From Streptomyces glaucescens (GTDB taxonomy: Bacteria > Actinomycetota > Actinomycetes > Streptomycetales > Streptomycetaceae), in NCBI RefSeq assembly GCF_000761215.1, contig NZ_CP009439.1, positions 1-64,000 on the forward strand: a stretch of 64,000 bases of DNA, given 5' to 3'. Position numbers and translations under genes: made by a program. The notes under the pieces were generated by a model. It saw only the letters and a list, made by a program, of their open reading frames with translations, did no database searches and had not been told where the DNA came from. Shown piece after piece: positions 15,864 through 24,721 of the stretch. Each line of letters opens with the position of its first letter. Within the stretch, counting starts at the first letter, position 1.

Positions 15864-17492
15864 GTGGGAAAGAACAAGAATGCGCAGGTCAGCGACGACA
15901 TGGCAGGGCAGGCGGCAGGCGCCATCGGCGGCCTGGCAGTCGTCTTCGGCATCCTCGCCGCCATCAAGGACAAACTGGGCCTCTCGTGGCCGACCACCGT
16001 CCTGCTCACCGCCGGGACGCTGGTCGCCCTCGGCTACGGCGCCTGGCGGCTCAGAGCCGCCATCGTGCGCCTGGTCGCAGGCGAGAAACTACCCGCGGCG
16101 GCCCTGAAGCAGGAGGCGGCCGCCAGCGTGCTGGTCGATCCGCAGACGGACGCTGAGCCGGTTCCTGCGCACCCCGAGCTGACGGCGGCGCTCACCACGG
16201 CCGGCGTCATCAGCCGGGAGCAGGTCATCAGGGCCGACGAGGTCACCGTCACCGACGTGCCGACGGGCACGCTCTACGACTTCCTAGTCCCCAAGGGGCG
16301 TACGTACGAGGACGTCGAGAAGCGGCTCGGCACCGTGGCCGGCATGTTCGGCGTCACCCGCCTCCATCTGACGATGGAGCGCAGCCGGGACAATGAGCGC
16401 CGCGTGAAGCTCCTCAAGCTCCACGAGCCGCCGTTCACCCACCCGTTCCCGGCCCCGACCCGGCAGGAGATCGAGACGTTTCCGGGGGTCCCGTTCGGAC
16501 ACGACGTCACCGGCCGGCTCGCCGGTGTGCCCACATTCGACAAGGCGTCCCTGCTGGTCGCGGGCATGACGCAGATGGGCAAAACCACGCTGGTCAACGG
16601 GATCATCACGTGCCTGCTGATCGCGTACGGCGAGTTCGAGATGTACCTGCTGGACGGGAAATTCTGCGGACTCACCAAGTTCGAGAAGAAGGCCGTCCGC
16701 TACGAATCGTCCGACGACCCGGCCGTGTTTGAAGACATGGTCGATGAGTTGAATCGCAGGTCGGACAACCGATACGCGAAAATTAAGGAGGCCATTCAAA
16801 ACAGGCAGCCCGCTCCGAAGTTCACTCCGGTCATCTTCATCGTGGACGAGGCTGCCGACTTCTTCGCTCACGACGAGTCGAAGGAAGGGAAAGAGCAGGC
16901 CCGGCGCATCGCGGAAAAGACGCGGTCGCTGGTTGCGAAATCTCTGGAATCCGGAATCTCCAGCGTGCTGATGACGCAGCGCCCGTCCACGAACGCCATT
17001 CCGGTGATGGTGAGGGATCAATTCCTCTACCGAATGTGCCTCTACGTAGCGTCCGCGGGAACCGCAAAGGTGGCTCTCGGGGACACGTACTTCGATACTG
17101 TGGCACCGATCAACCCGGCGCTCCTGGACCCCGACATCAAGGGGCAGGCCGTTCTCTTCGCCAACGGGCGATCCACGCTGATCCGAGGATTCAACTTCGA
17201 GGACCAGTTCATCTGGAGCATTGTAGACGAAGCCACCGTCAAGCAGCAGGAAGAAGCCATTTCTGCTCCGTCGAAAACTCCCATTGAGCATGCAATTGAG
17301 ATCCTGCGGAACGATGGTGTCGACTTCATGCTCACCGCAGATCTGGCCCCGGCCCTCGGAATCACGGAAAGCGATCCGGCAGAGCGCGGAAAGCAACTCA
17401 GCGCCCTGCTCGGCATCAACTCAGGGCGGACGGCCCAAGGGCGTGGCTACAAGCTCGACGACCTGATCGCGGCCGCCAGGTCCTCGTCCTGA
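15864..17492 (+). CDS. traB: FtsK/SpoIIIE-type DNA translocase (TraB family)
   Basis: 542 aa from GTG 15864, preceded by GAAGGAGAGGGG. Two N-terminal membrane segments (residues about 20-60, IGGLAVVFGILAAI and TTVLLTAGTLVALGYGAW) are followed by the RecA-like motor. Walker A is GMTQMGKTTLV near residue 235 and Walker B is VIFIVDEAADFF near 325. A C-terminal winged helix is likely. TraB alone moves double-stranded plasmid DNA between Streptomyces hyphae as a hexameric pump, recognising 8-bp repeats in the clt locus. A symmetrical array of such octamers begins at its stop codon. Confidence 0.9.
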   Translation: MGKNKNAQVSDDMAGQAAGAIGGLAVVFGILAAIKDKLGLSWPTTVLLTAGTLVALGYGAWRLRAAIVRLVAGEKLPAAALKQEAAASVLVDPQTDAEPVPAHPELTAALTTAGVISREQVIRADEVTVTDVPTGTLYDFLVPKGRTYEDVEKRLGTVAGMFGVTRLHLTMERSRDNERRVKLLKLHEPPFTHPFPAPTRQEIETFPGVPFGHDVTGRLAGVPTFDKASLLVAGMTQMGKTTLVNGIITCLLIAYGEFEMYLLDGKFCGLTKFEKKAVRYESSDDPAVFEDMVDELNRRSDNRYAKIKEAIQNRQPAPKFTPVIFIVDEAADFFAHDESKEGKEQARRIAEKTRSLVAKSLESGISSVLMTQRPSTNAIPVMVRDQFLYRMCLYVASAGTAKVALGDTYFDTVAPINPALLDPDIKGQAVLFANGRSTLIRGFNFEDQFIWSIVDEATVKQQEEAISAPSKTPIEHAIEILRNDGVDFMLTADLAPALGITESDPAERGKQLSALLGINSGRTAQGRGYKLDDLIAAARSSS

Positions 17493-17611
17493 CCGTCATG
17501 GCGACCGTCATGGCGACCGACATCCCACCGTCAGCGGACCGTCATGCAGGCTCAGCCCATGACGGTCCGCCCCGGTGCCATGACGGTCCCATGACGGACC
17601 GGAATGACGGC
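17491..17611. repeat. Candidate clt locus: inverted arrays of GACCGTCA
   Basis: GACCGTCA on the + strand at 17491, 17503 and 17537, with degenerate copies at 17515 and 17526. The complement TGACGGTC is at 17560 and 17581, with near copies at 17592 and 17605. The two half arrays face each other around 17552. The block starts within the traB stop codon and ends about 50 bp before the next gene. Position and octamer size match clt/TRS sites bound by TraB; the sequence itself is new to me. Confidence 0.65.
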
Positions 17612-17660
17612 CCTGAGCTGCGAAGACACCATCTCACGCTCGGAAAGGAGGGGGAAGCCC

Positions 17661-18659
17661 GTGAAGGGCTCCACAGCGGCCGTCATCGGCGTAGGAGCGA
17701 CCGCGGCCGTCGTCGTGGCCGCGCTCGTCCAGACGGCCGGCGACGACCCGGTGGCGGGCGCGGCGCTCAGCATGGCCGTGCCCGCCGAATACAGGACCCT
17801 GATCGAGAAGGCAGGAAACACCTGCCCCGAGGTCAGTCCCAATCTGCTCGCCGCGCTGCTCATGCAGGAATCGGGCTTCAATCCAAACGCCAAGTCCAGG
17901 GCTGGAGCGCAAGGAATCGCGCAATTCATGCCGTCCACGTGGGAGAGCCACGGAATCGACGGCAACGGCGACGGAATCCGTGACGTCTGGGATCCCGAAG
18001 ACGCGATCCCGTCATCCGCCAAGTACCTCTGCACCATCGCTGACGACGTCAAAGGCGTCCCCGGCAACAAGCAGAACAACATGCTGGCCGCCTACAACGC
18101 GGGAAGCGGCGCCGTTCGCGAGTACGGTGGTGTTCCCCCATACAAGGAAACACAGAACTACGTCCGGTCCATCACTGCTCTCGCCAATCAGAATCCGGGC
18201 GGCGGCAAGGTGGCGGACACCGGGCAGGCCGCCACCGCGATCAGCGCGGCAAAGGGAATGATCGGCACCCCGTACTCATGGGGCGGCGGCAATGCGAGCG
18301 GCCCCAGTACGGGAATTTGCTGTTCCCCCGGCGGCCAGAACGGAAACACTGTCACCGGGTTCGACTGCTCCGGCCTCACGCTCTACGCCTATGCGAAAGC
18401 AGGAATCACCCTGCCTCGTACGGCAGCCGCACAGTACGCGGCATCGGAGCCCGTTCAACCCGGAAACGTGCGCCCCGGAGATCTCGTCTTCTACGGCACG
18501 AGCGCTACGAGCATTCACCACGTCGGAATTTATGTCGGCGGCGGTTGGATGATCGATGCGCCCCGCCCGGGCAAACCGGTCCGCTATTCCCCCCTGGACA
18601 CGATGCGCGACCTTTTCGCCGTCGGCCGACCCGCCTCGAACACCAACAAGGAGATCTGA
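17661..18659 (+). CDS. Lytic transglycosylase-NlpC/P60 cell-wall hydrolase
   Basis: 332 aa from GTG 17661 with AAAGGAGGGGG upstream. An N-terminal signal anchor (AAVIGVGATAAVVVAALVQT) is followed by an SLT domain with catalytic Glu in LLMQESGFNP and AQGIAQFMPSTW. The NlpC/P60 peptidase has Cys in GFDCSGLTLYAY and His in SIHHVGIYVGG. Two-domain wall hydrolases of this type open peptidoglycan for the transfer channel. It sits between traB and the membrane channel genes. Confidence 0.9.
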   Translation: MKGSTAAVIGVGATAAVVVAALVQTAGDDPVAGAALSMAVPAEYRTLIEKAGNTCPEVSPNLLAALLMQESGFNPNAKSRAGAQGIAQFMPSTWESHGIDGNGDGIRDVWDPEDAIPSSAKYLCTIADDVKGVPGNKQNNMLAAYNAGSGAVREYGGVPPYKETQNYVRSITALANQNPGGGKVADTGQAATAISAAKGMIGTPYSWGGGNASGPSTGICCSPGGQNGNTVTGFDCSGLTLYAYAKAGITLPRTAAAQYAASEPVQPGNVRPGDLVFYGTSATSIHHVGIYVGGGWMIDAPRPGKPVRYSPLDTMRDLFAVGRPASNTNKEI

Positions 18660-18662
18660 CCC

Positions 18663-18935
18663 ATGCGCAAGTTCATCCTCGCCAAGCCGGTCGACATGTC
18701 AGAAGGATTCAAGGACTTCTTCGACACCATCGGCCTGACCGGTGCCGGTCTGGTCACCAAGGGCATCGCCGCCGTGATCACCGTCATCGCCCTGCGGATG
18801 CTGTTCCAGCTCAACAGCGACCCCAAGGGCGCCCTGCGCAAGGGCTCGACGGCCGTCGGCACGCTTTTCGTCGCGGTCGTCCTCGCCCTTTACGGCGACA
18901 CCCTGTTCTCCACCGTGACCGACGCCAAGGGCTGA
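18663..18935 (+). CDS. Small two-segment membrane protein
   Basis: 90 aa, 3 bp after the hydrolase stop. Two membrane segments (LVTKGIAAVITVIALRMLF and STAVGTLFVAVVLALYGDTL). The size and place recall VirB2/VirB3-like subunits, but there is no pilin-like signal sequence. It probably works with the next gene product. Confidence 0.65.
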   Translation: MRKFILAKPVDMSEGFKDFFDTIGLTGAGLVTKGIAAVITVIALRMLFQLNSDPKGALRKGSTAVGTLFVAVVLALYGDTLFSTVTDAKG

Positions 18936-18939
18936 TCAC

Positions 18940-20205
18940 ATGCCGTTCCGAGCAGACGAAGACCCGTGCGACGCCCTCAAAGGGACGCCGGGATACGAGT
19001 ACTGCGCGAGGGACAACTCCGGTGGCGGACCGCCCACCGGGGGCGGTCCGCCCGCCCCCGGCGGGGGCCAGGGCGTCACCGACGGAGCCGTCACCAGCGT
19101 TCGCGACCTCGCCGAAAGCCTCATCAAGACCCTGGAGGGGCTGCTGGCCCCGAAGGACACTTGGGCGCCGGAGAAGGCGGACAACTGGCTATACAGCCAG
19201 TTCCTCTGGTTGGGCCAGCACCTGGCCATCGTCATCTTCATCTGCGTCGTCGTCGTGTGCGCCCTGACCGCATGGCAGGGCGCACCCCGCCTCAAGCAGC
19301 TGGGCGCAAGCACCGGATGGACACTCGCCGTCGTCGCCGGCATGGCGTCGATCCCCGGCGCCGTCATGCTGCTGAACGAGGCCGTGTCTGCCGCGTTCAG
19401 CAGCATGTTCAGCAGTAGCGAATCAACCCTCTTGGGCACGATTGCCAAAGACATGGATGACGCAGCGGATGCGAGTAATCCACTGTCCGTCCTGCTCATC
19501 ATCGCCGCGCTCGTGGTCGCTCTGGCTTTCGCGGCGTTGGTGTTCATGGCCCGCAACCTCGGCATTTTGATGTTCGTGTGCATGGCTCCTGTGGTGCTGG
19601 CGTCGCTGGCCCGCGGGGGTGACACGTCGGCGGTCTGGGCGTGGGCGCAGCGGTTGCTGGGGCTGATGTTCGCTCCGATGGCACTGCTGCTGCTCAGCCC
19701 GCTCGCGAAGGTGACGCAGGGGGCGCTCGTGATGGACGCCCTGGTGCTGGTCGTCGCGGATGCCTTGATGCTGCGGATGATCTTCCACGGTGTGCCGTAC
19801 TTCGGTCCGAGGATGGCCCGTGGCGCCCGGGCGCTCGTGGAGCGTAGGACCGACAACCGCCTCGCGCGGGCAGTCGTGCGGGCCGGTGCACCGGACGTCT
19901 ACGAGCAGGAGACGACACCGCGTGGGCCGCGCACGGTGGACACCCCGCGCCGGGCCATGTCGCAGGACAAGGGCGTGCTGTTCGCCGCCTACGGCATCAC
20001 GCACCAGGAGCGGCCGGGACGGCTGACGACCGCGTCGGCCTCGCAGAAAGCCGCGCGGGATGCGGACCGTACCGCGCAGATCCGGCAGGCACGCCAGCAG
20101 GCACGCGCAGCTGCTCAGCCCACGGCGGGCGGGCCTGCGGCGCCGCAGCCGCGGACGCCTGCCACCGCCCCGCAGCCGGCGCCCGGTCAGCCGAGCAATC
20201 CGTAA
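18940..20205 (+). CDS. Polytopic conjugation membrane protein (VirB6/TrbL-like)
   Basis: 421 aa. After a Gly/Pro-rich N terminus come about six membrane segments between residues 85 and 280 (HLAIVIFICVVVVCALTAW, TLAVVAGMASIPGAVMLL, LLIIAALVVALAFAALVFMA, ILMFVCMAPVVLASL). A long hydrophilic Ala/Pro/Gln-rich tail follows. Topology matches the VirB6/TrbL channel component of type IV secretion in Gram-positive bacteria. It is followed by a strong hairpin. Confidence 0.75.
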   Translation: MPFRADEDPCDALKGTPGYEYCARDNSGGGPPTGGGPPAPGGGQGVTDGAVTSVRDLAESLIKTLEGLLAPKDTWAPEKADNWLYSQFLWLGQHLAIVIFICVVVVCALTAWQGAPRLKQLGASTGWTLAVVAGMASIPGAVMLLNEAVSAAFSSMFSSSESTLLGTIAKDMDDAADASNPLSVLLIIAALVVALAFAALVFMARNLGILMFVCMAPVVLASLARGGDTSAVWAWAQRLLGLMFAPMALLLLSPLAKVTQGALVMDALVLVVADALMLRMIFHGVPYFGPRMARGARALVERRTDNRLARAVVRAGAPDVYEQETTPRGPRTVDTPRRAMSQDKGVLFAAYGITHQERPGRLTTASASQKAARDADRTAQIRQARQQARAAAQPTAGGPAAPQPRTPATAPQPAPGQPSNP

Positions 20206-20216
20206 GTCCCACCTGG

Positions 20217-20268
20217 CCCCGGCGCTCACCTGCTCCGCCCCATTGCGGCGGCGGGGTGAGCGCCGGGG
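20217..20268 (+). terminator. Strong hairpin between transfer genes
   Basis: CCCCGGCGCTCACC and GGTGAGCGCCGGGG form a 14-bp perfect stem around a smaller inner stem, between the VirB6-like gene and the next start. Confidence 0.65.
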
Positions 20269-20296
20269 CCGGTCCCATCCTTGAGGAGGAAATGCC

Positions 20297-21373
20297 GTGT
20301 ACTCCCTGACGCCGGGTTTCCGCGTGCCCGCCCTGCAGCGCGGTCTGAGCCCTGTTGAAACACTGATGACGAAGGCGAATGCCGGGGTCGGGGGCGCCGT
20401 CCTGATGTCGGCGATGCTCACCCCGCCTCCCATCTGGACGTTCGGCGCGGTCGGTGCCACCGCCGCGCTGCTCAACGTTGCGCCGGGACCGCGCTCCGTG
20501 GCCCGGTGGGCGGTCGTCGGCTACCGGCGACTGCGGGAGCGCACCGCCCCGGCCGCCATGACAGCCAGCCCGGGAGCGACCACCACGTGGACGCTGTACC
20601 CCGAGCACGGCACCATGCAGGACCCGCGCCTGCGTGCCGCCTGGCACGAGGCGTTCAGCCGCGCCCTCGCGTTCGCCGGCGACCAGGCCCGCACCGCAGG
20701 CATCCAAGTTCACGTGGCGCACCACGCGTGCGTCGGCGAGTACACCGAGCACACACAGACCCTCTCCGTCCACGTGCCGAAGGGACTGGTGGGCCAGCCC
20801 GCTCGTGTCGTGGAGACCCTGGCGCACGAGTTCGCCGGACTCGGTGTCCTCACCTCTGTGGAGCCCGAGCCTGCCCCGGCCGTGGTCGAGCGCGGTCCGG
20901 GATGGGTCGGCCTGAACGACGACCGCTACGCGACGACCGCGCGGATCACCGCCTGGCCCGACGAGACCGACGGCGACCTCATGCCGACGCTCCTGCTGGG
21001 ACAGGGCGCCGACGAGCGGTCGCTGTCCGTTCTGTACCGGCCGCTGCCGATGGGGCAGTCCCGCCGGTCCGCGAAGTGGCAGCGCGCTGCCAGCGAGGCC
21101 TTCGTCACCGACAAGATCAAGGCCGACGCACACGACCTCGCCAGCAGCGTGACGCACGGCGCGCTCGTCCAGGGCGCCACGCTCGTGGACATCGACGCCT
21201 ACCTGACGGTGTGGGGGGACAGCCCGGAGGCCGTCACTGACGCCCGCTGGCAGGCGTCCCTCATGGCCGACCGGCACCGTATCCGTCTCGACTGGCTCCC
21301 CGGCCAGCAGCACCGCGCGTACGTGATGACCACCCCGCACGGAGCCTCCACCCGGAAAGGGGCGATCGTCTGA
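20297..21373 (+). CDS. SCO6880-like conjugation membrane protein
   Basis: 358 aa. There are two short N-terminal hydrophobic stretches (GVGGAVLMSAMLTPPPIW, GAVGATAALLNVAPG), then a soluble domain. It resembles the PrgI-like or SCO6880-type partner found immediately upstream of VirB4-like ATPases in actinobacterial transfer clusters, here one base from the next gene (stop TGA overlaps its ATG). Assignment is by position and architecture. Confidence 0.6.
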   Translation: MYSLTPGFRVPALQRGLSPVETLMTKANAGVGGAVLMSAMLTPPPIWTFGAVGATAALLNVAPGPRSVARWAVVGYRRLRERTAPAAMTASPGATTTWTLYPEHGTMQDPRLRAAWHEAFSRALAFAGDQARTAGIQVHVAHHACVGEYTEHTQTLSVHVPKGLVGQPARVVETLAHEFAGLGVLTSVEPEPAPAVVERGPGWVGLNDDRYATTARITAWPDETDGDLMPTLLLGQGADERSLSVLYRPLPMGQSRRSAKWQRAASEAFVTDKIKADAHDLASSVTHGALVQGATLVDIDAYLTVWGDSPEAVTDARWQASLMADRHRIRLDWLPGQQHRAYVMTTPHGASTRKGAIV

Positions 21374-23526
21374 TGATTCGCCTGCCCTCCAGTCACGCCG
21401 CGATCACTGCGCCGCTCGTCGCCTCCAGCACCCGCTTCCCCGGCATTCCGGTCGGCCGGTCGCTGCTGGACGGGCGGCCGTTCCACCTCTCCCCCGCCAT
21501 GACCGATCACGCCATCTTGCCGTCCACGAACAGCCTCGCCCTGGGCGGTCTCGGCTCTGGCAAGTCAACGACGGCGAAGGTGCGGGCGCGCCGAGAGATC
21601 CTTGAGCACGGTCACCAGTACGTCGTTATCGACTCCTACGGGGAGGAGAACGTCGGCGAGTGGGTCTCCCTGACCCTCGCCCTCAACGGCACGGTCATCG
21701 AGGCCGGAGAGTTCACCCTGAACCCGGTCAGCGAGCTGTTCCCGCGCGAGGTCCGCGAGCAGCTCGTCCGCTCGCTCATCGCTGCCGTCGAGCCCGGCGC
21801 CCTCACCCACCAGGCCACCCACGCCCTCCAGCACGCCCTGAATCACCCCAAGGCCACCTCGCTCAACGGCTTGGTGGAAGCTCTGGTGGAGCCCGAGGAC
21901 GGCAGGTGGCAGGCCGCCAAGCTCGTCGAGTGGGGTGAGGGCGCCGCCATCGCCCTGTCCCGCTACACCGACGGATCGCTGCGCGGTCTGTTCGACGGGG
22001 ACACCGCCAGCCTCCCCGAGACCGACCGGCCCATCGTCTGCTTCGACTTCTCCCGCCTGGACCGCAACAGCCCGGCGATCCCGTCGCTGATGGCTGCGGT
22101 GGCGTGCTGGGTAGAGCACGTCTGGCTGCCCCAGTCGACCGCCACCCACCGCCACCTGGTCCTAGAGGAGGCGTGGCAGATCCTGCTGTCACCGGCCACC
22201 AGCGAGCTGATCCAGCGACTGCTGAAGTTCAGCCGCAAGATGGGGCTGTCGCTGGACGTGGTGATGCACACGCTGTCCGACCTCGGCAACGGACCCGCCC
22301 AGGACCTGGCGCGGCTGTGCGAGATCGCCCACGTCGGACGCCTCGGGCCCGAGGAGGCCGCCATCGTCGGCGCCCTGCTAGCCCTCCCTGACTGGGCCAT
22401 CGCCAAGATCCCCACCCTGGCCCCGGGACAGGCTGTATGGAAGGTCGGCCCCGACTACGTCGACATCATCCAGACGGTCATCAATGAGGAGGAAGCCAAG
22501 CTGACGGACACCTCGTCCCGGCGCCGCATGGCACAGCAGGCACTGGCCGTCGAACAGGACACCGCAGCTCCCGCCGTCGACAGCGACGACGACCAGGGGG
22601 ACGACCTGTTCGCCAAGACCGATCCTGCCGGTGACGATGACGGTGAGTGGGACTGGGAAATGCCGCCCAACGTCATAGACTCCCGCCACCTCGCCGCCAT
22701 CGAGGCCGCACGGGAAGGACGGTGCGGCGAGGCCGCAGACCTGGCGGCCCTTGGTGAGCGCGAGGACATCACCGCCCACGGCATCAACTCCATTGAGGCC
22801 ATCTCCTGGCTCTCGACCCGCGCCAAGGTGGCTGAGCTGTGCGGGAACCTGGACCAGGCGGTCCAACTGCGCGCTACCGTCGCCCACATGGGGAAGGACG
22901 CTGAATGGTTCGAGGACACCGCGGGCAACAGCACGTCGCAGGAGTGGTACCGCGGCCCTCAGCCGGCCGCGCCTGCACCGCCCACGGGTGACACATTGGC
23001 AGCGAAGCCGCGCCGCCGCACCTGGCCCTACGTCGCTGCGATCGCCGCCCTGGCGCTCGCCGCCGGCGGCGTGTGGCAGAACGCCGAAGACGACAAGCAG
23101 GCCCAGGAGCTCCAGGAGCAAGCCGCCGCCTACAAGGGAGTATCGGCGACGGAGTTGAACATTGATGGAGTTGAAACTGAAGCCAGGGCAAAGTGGAGCA
23201 GAGACGGCCAATCGGTTGTCCTGTCAGTCTGGGTCGACTCAGAGGAGGACCTGAAGTTCGTTCGGATCGACGCCGGTGATCAGACGGCCCAGGAGAAGAC
23301 AGTTCCCCTGGAGGCGGGACAGATCCCCATGCCGATCCGTCTGGAGGTGACGGTGCCGGTCCAGGACCGCTACCAAGCCGTCCAGATGACTGTCGCGGTG
23401 GGCGGTCCCAAGTGGAAAGAGCATTCCCGGGCCCCGCGCCGCACGATCGAGTTCCGTCCGGACCGGACAGCCATCGATACCGATACCGGCAAACAACTCA
23501 AGCAGCGCCAGGCGCGGCTGCTGTGA
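21373..23526 (+). CDS. VirB4-like conjugation ATPase with C-terminal membrane anchor
   Basis: 717 aa. The ATPase core has Walker A GGLGSGKST at residues about 57-65 and Walker B HLVLEEAW near 262, with an arginine-containing SRKMGLSLDVV strand typical of VirB4/TrbE. Unusually, a second half follows: an acidic linker, a tetratricopeptide-like stretch (residues 435-500), a transmembrane segment near 555 (TWPYVAAIAALALAAGGVW) and a beta-rich extracytoplasmic domain. It energises the channel made by the neighbouring membrane proteins. Confidence 0.82.
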   Translation: MIRLPSSHAAITAPLVASSTRFPGIPVGRSLLDGRPFHLSPAMTDHAILPSTNSLALGGLGSGKSTTAKVRARREILEHGHQYVVIDSYGEENVGEWVSLTLALNGTVIEAGEFTLNPVSELFPREVREQLVRSLIAAVEPGALTHQATHALQHALNHPKATSLNGLVEALVEPEDGRWQAAKLVEWGEGAAIALSRYTDGSLRGLFDGDTASLPETDRPIVCFDFSRLDRNSPAIPSLMAAVACWVEHVWLPQSTATHRHLVLEEAWQILLSPATSELIQRLLKFSRKMGLSLDVVMHTLSDLGNGPAQDLARLCEIAHVGRLGPEEAAIVGALLALPDWAIAKIPTLAPGQAVWKVGPDYVDIIQTVINEEEAKLTDTSSRRRMAQQALAVEQDTAAPAVDSDDDQGDDLFAKTDPAGDDDGEWDWEMPPNVIDSRHLAAIEAAREGRCGEAADLAALGEREDITAHGINSIEAISWLSTRAKVAELCGNLDQAVQLRATVAHMGKDAEWFEDTAGNSTSQEWYRGPQPAAPAPPTGDTLAAKPRRRTWPYVAAIAALALAAGGVWQNAEDDKQAQELQEQAAAYKGVSATELNIDGVETEARAKWSRDGQSVVLSVWVDSEEDLKFVRIDAGDQTAQEKTVPLEAGQIPMPIRLEVTVPVQDRYQAVQMTVAVGGPKWKEHSRAPRRTIEFRPDRTAIDTDTGKQLKQRQARLL

Positions 23527-23545
23527 TCAATCCTGGCGCGCGTAG

Positions 23546-23579
23546 CTGATGCCCCGCACCTGATGGTGCGGGGCATCAG
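23546..23579 (+). terminator. Terminator of the transfer operon
   Basis: CTGATGCCCCGCACC and GGTGCGGGGCATCAG form a 15-bp perfect stem with a 4-nt loop, 20 bp past the VirB4-like stop. Confidence 0.85.
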
Positions 23580-23711
23580 CGTCTCACCACGTCATCCTCC
23601 GGACGCTCCGCCTGGTCCTCGCCCACCCGCCCCGGCGCGGTGCGCGAGGACCGGTCAGGCCGTCCGGCCTCACGCACTACCATCCCCCTTCCCCCAGCGA
23701 TTGGAGAACAC

Positions 23712-23849
23712 GTGGCCGTCATAGGCGTGCTGCGGGAGCCGAGCCCGCCCACCTGGTGGCAGGCGAACCGGCACAAGGTCTACGGCACTGCCGGACTGCT
23801 GATCGGCTACATGATCGGCAGCCACTTCCCCGGCGCCACCGACCAGTAG
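23712..23849 (+). CDS. Small single-span membrane protein
   Basis: 45 aa from GTG 23712, with TTGGAG upstream. The C-terminal half is one membrane span (VYGTAGLLIGYMIGSHFPG). No family recognised. Confidence 0.5.
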   Translation: MAVIGVLREPSPPTWWQANRHKVYGTAGLLIGYMIGSHFPGATDQ

Positions 23850-23958
23850 CCACAGCACCCTCGCCCGGGCCACAGCACTCCCGCGCCGTCCACGCTCGGC
23901 CAGCACCCCACCGAAACGGCCCTCGCGGCACTCGGCTGACCATCTGATCGCACCCGGA

Positions 23959-24010
23959 CAGCACCGCGCCCCGCCGACACCAGCACGACGTCGGCGGGGC
24001 GCCGTGCTGT
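23959..24010 (+). terminator. Long bipartite hairpin
   Basis: ACAGCAC then GCGCCCCGCCGAC pair with GTCGGCGGGGCGC then GTGCTGT, giving a stem of about 20 bp with a small bulge. It separates the 45-aa gene from the next small cluster. Confidence 0.65.
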
Positions 24011-24035
24011 CCACCGACACCTGGAGGTATCGCCC

Positions 24036-24146
24036 GTGCTCATCCACCGCCCGCGCCGTCGGATCGGCCGGCCTCGCCCGCAGCGCCCAGGCACCCGCTA
24101 CCCGCACCGCCCCGTCCGGCTTCCCAGCCCCTGGAATCCACGATGA
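24036..24146 (+). CDS. Arg/Pro-rich leader-size ORF
   Basis: 36 aa from GTG 24036 with GGAGG at 24023. Very basic (HRPRRRIGRPRPQRPGTR). Its TGA overlaps the ATG of the next gene (ATGA), so its translation may mainly deliver ribosomes to that gene. Confidence 0.4.
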   Translation: MLIHRPRRRIGRPRPQRPGTRYPHRPVRLPSPWNPR

Positions 24147-24721
24147 GCACCCCGGCCGACGAGACGGAGGACCTGGTCGACGTCGACCCGTACGACGACG
24201 GCCGTTTCCCCCAGTTCCGGTTCAGGCAGGCGCCCAAAGGGCTCGCGACCCGCCGCCAGTTACGTGCGATGGAACTCAGCCCCGGATGTCAGGAACCCGT
24301 CGCGCAACTGGTCTGGCGGCGCGGAGCGCGCATGGCCTTGCTGTACCGGGTCGACCTCGCGAAGCCGAAGCGGATCCCGACCCTCGCGCAGGAGAGGGCG
24401 CTGGACCGGGCTATGGCCGCGAGGCAGACCTGCCCGGCCTGCCGCCACCGCTACCAGCACGTCCTGCCATTGCGCACGCTCGGCTCCTGCCTTGAGTGCT
24501 ACGACGGCACGGTCGACGTCGCCGTGTCCATCGGCGCGGCCACACCGGACATCGTCGGCACCACCGACCTGTACAGCCTCCAGCGGACCGCAGAAGCCGC
24601 GATGTACGCGGGCAAGCACACCGGCCGTCCCGTCCTCGCAGACCGCGCCCACACCGCCATGCCGTCCATCAACGGCCGGCGAGCCGGGCGGCCGGGCACG
24701 AGCCTTGGAGTAGCCCAGTGA
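24143..24721 (+). CDS. RRQRL-type zinc-binding protein with GGDEF-like remnant
   Basis: 192 aa. The N-terminal half carries the ATRRQLRAMELSPG motif and a Cys pair (CPACRHRY, then CLECYDG) typical of the RRQRL-motif zinc-binding proteins of Streptomyces plasmids. The C-terminal 60 residues (VAVSIGAATPDIV, LQRTAEAAMYAGKHTGR) match the end of a GGDEF diguanylate-cyclase domain, but the GGDEF active-site loop is absent. Coupled to the next gene by an overlapping GTGA. Confidence 0.65.
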   Translation: MSTPADETEDLVDVDPYDDGRFPQFRFRQAPKGLATRRQLRAMELSPGCQEPVAQLVWRRGARMALLYRVDLAKPKRIPTLAQERALDRAMAARQTCPACRHRYQHVLPLRTLGSCLECYDGTVDVAVSIGAATPDIVGTTDLYSLQRTAEAAMYAGKHTGRPVLADRAHTAMPSINGRRAGRPGTSLGVAQ

